Below, one piece after another: positions 63,288 through 64,000 of a stretch of 64,000 nt of DNA. This DNA comes from Ignavibacteriales bacterium (GTDB taxonomy: Bacteria; Bacteroidota; Ignavibacteria; Ignavibacteriales; Melioribacteraceae). Under the pieces are notes generated by a model that worked only from the letters and a program-made list of their open reading frames with translations, was not told the origin of the DNA and did no database searches. Location: positions 620,001 through 684,000 of the forward strand of contig JAPLFG010000003.1 in the NCBI GenBank assembly GCA_026390795.1. The letters are read 5' to 3'. How positions within the stretch are numbered: the stretch's first letter is position 1; each line of letters opens with the position of its first letter. Position numbers and translations under genes: made by a program.

Positions 63288-64000
63288 ATGAATAAACCTT
63301 TAGACCATATTTTTGTAATATTTGGTGCGTCTGGAGATTTGACAAAGAGAAAATTGATTCCGGCAATTTATTCTTTGTATGTTCAAAATCTTTTACCGGA
63401 TAAATTTGCTCTTCTTGGAACTTCCCGAACTCAATTCAGTGATGAAGAATTCCGCTCAAAAATGAAAAGTGCGCTTATTGAGTTTAAGGAGATTGATGAT
63501 CTATCCAAAATAGATGAATTCTTGAAAAAAATATTTTACCAACCGCTAGATTCTGAAGATAGCGGAACATTTATAAATTTGTCAAAAAAAATAAATTCGT
63601 TAAAAACCGCTTATGATATTTGCGGGAATACAATTTACTACTTATCAACACCTCCCAGCCTCTATTCTGTAATTCCCAAGAACTTAGCTGCAAACAATTT
63701 GAATCAAGAAGATGACGGTTGGAAAAGATTAATCATAGAAAAACCTTTTGGAGAGGATTTTGATTCCGCCGAGAAATTAAAAAACGGTTTGCTGTTGGAT
63801 TGGAAAGAAGAACAGATTTTTAGGATTGATCATTATCTCGGTAAAGAAACCGTACAAAATTTATTGGTTACAAGATTCTCAAATGGAATATTTGAGCCGC
63901 TTTGGAATAGAAATTTTATTCATCATGTGGAAATAACATCTGCCGAAAGTATTGGAGTTGAAGGTCGGGGAGAATATTATGATTCTTCCGGCGCATTGCG
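63288..64000 (+). CDS. zwf: Glucose-6-phosphate 1-dehydrogenase, C-terminus cut by the window edge
   Basis: Oxidises glucose-6-phosphate to 6-phosphogluconolactone, the entry to the oxidative pentose-phosphate pathway. The first 237 residues are in the window and open to base 64000. The N-terminal coenzyme-binding fold reads DHIFVIFGASGDLTKRKLIP. Further on, NTIYYLSTPPSLYSVIP, LIIEKPFGEDFDSAEKL and the active-site segment FRIDHYLGKETVQN match the family, as does FEPLWNRNFIHHVEIT. An AGG ribosome site lies seven bases before the ATG. It diverges from leuS. No downstream gene is visible. Confidence 0.96.
   Translation, partial: MNKPLDHIFVIFGASGDLTKRKLIPAIYSLYVQNLLPDKFALLGTSRTQFSDEEFRSKMKSALIEFKEIDDLSKIDEFLKKIFYQPLDSEDSGTFINLSKKINSLKTAYDICGNTIYYLSTPPSLYSVIPKNLAANNLNQEDDGWKRLIIEKPFGEDFDSAEKLKNGLLLDWKEEQIFRIDHYLGKETVQNLLVTRFSNGIFEPLWNRNFIHHVEITSAESIGVEGRGEYYDSSGAL

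Noticed and set aside
1-64000. CRISPR arrays, prophage or defence islands
   Set aside because: No regularly spaced direct repeats, phage structural genes or known defence genes were found; the repeats seen are palindromic or dispersed single copies.

Overview
The window is AT-rich bacterial DNA, most likely from a Gram-negative member of the Ignavibacteria / Bacteroidota-Chlorobi group. Two secreted proteins end in a type IX secretion (T9SS) sorting domain with the NPFNPTT-like signature, and a third, decayed copy of that domain lies at 38430-38618. TonB-dependent receptors, RND efflux, Kdo transferase and heptosyltransferase-type genes show an outer membrane with LPS. System I cytochrome c maturation genes point to c-type cytochrome respiration. 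The lineage is an inference from these features; no rRNA is present to confirm it.

Layout. 1-3554: leftward ccmC-ccmD-ccmE-ccmF (ccmF runs off the left edge), with a CxxxY-type CcmE. 3761-6822: a SpoIIE-type phosphatase facing a Sel1-repeat protein and an RsbW-like kinase. 6971-13036: DUF2892 protein, GNAT-like protein, a large TonB-dependent outer-membrane protein, a T9SS cargo protein and an orphan membrane protein. 13037-14890: a repeat-rich island with msrA and a REP-associated tyrosine transposase (RAYT) that is frameshifted, carries a REP palindrome inside its reading frame and is flanked by more REPs. 14893-25684: sodium/solute symporter, GT39-type glycosyltransferase, DPP4-like and M28 peptidases, GH27 alpha-galactosidase, lytic transglycosylase with a DUF350 partner, and a cold-shock protein. 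25822-25893: tRNA-Asn. 26150-28277: methylmalonyl-CoA mutase catalytic subunit and epimerase. 28325-31827: dicarboxylate/amino-acid symporter and M1 aminopeptidase. 31936-38294: TetR, TolC, membrane-fusion protein and RND pump. 38653-48387: S9 peptidase, TonB receptor, GH31 and GH13 enzymes. 48431-54184: hybrid sensor kinase, WaaA and a GT9 glycosyltransferase. 54305-63125: orphan small protein, fbp, a two-subunit ABC exporter with asymmetric ATP sites, serS and leuS. 63288-64000: start of zwf.

How the genes work together. Secreted and outer-membrane peptidases (M1, M28, two S9), glycosidases (GH27, GH31, GH13), TonB receptors and two secondary transporters suggest a heterotroph that breaks down protein and alpha-glucans or galactosides. 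Mutase and epimerase link propionyl-CoA and succinyl-CoA; zwf and fbp serve central sugar metabolism. No CRISPR array, phage or defence island was seen. The most unusual parts are the RAYT/REP island, the C-type CcmE, the decayed sorting-domain relic and several dispersed intergenic repeats, two of which belong to one family (18328-18370 and 60577-60658).
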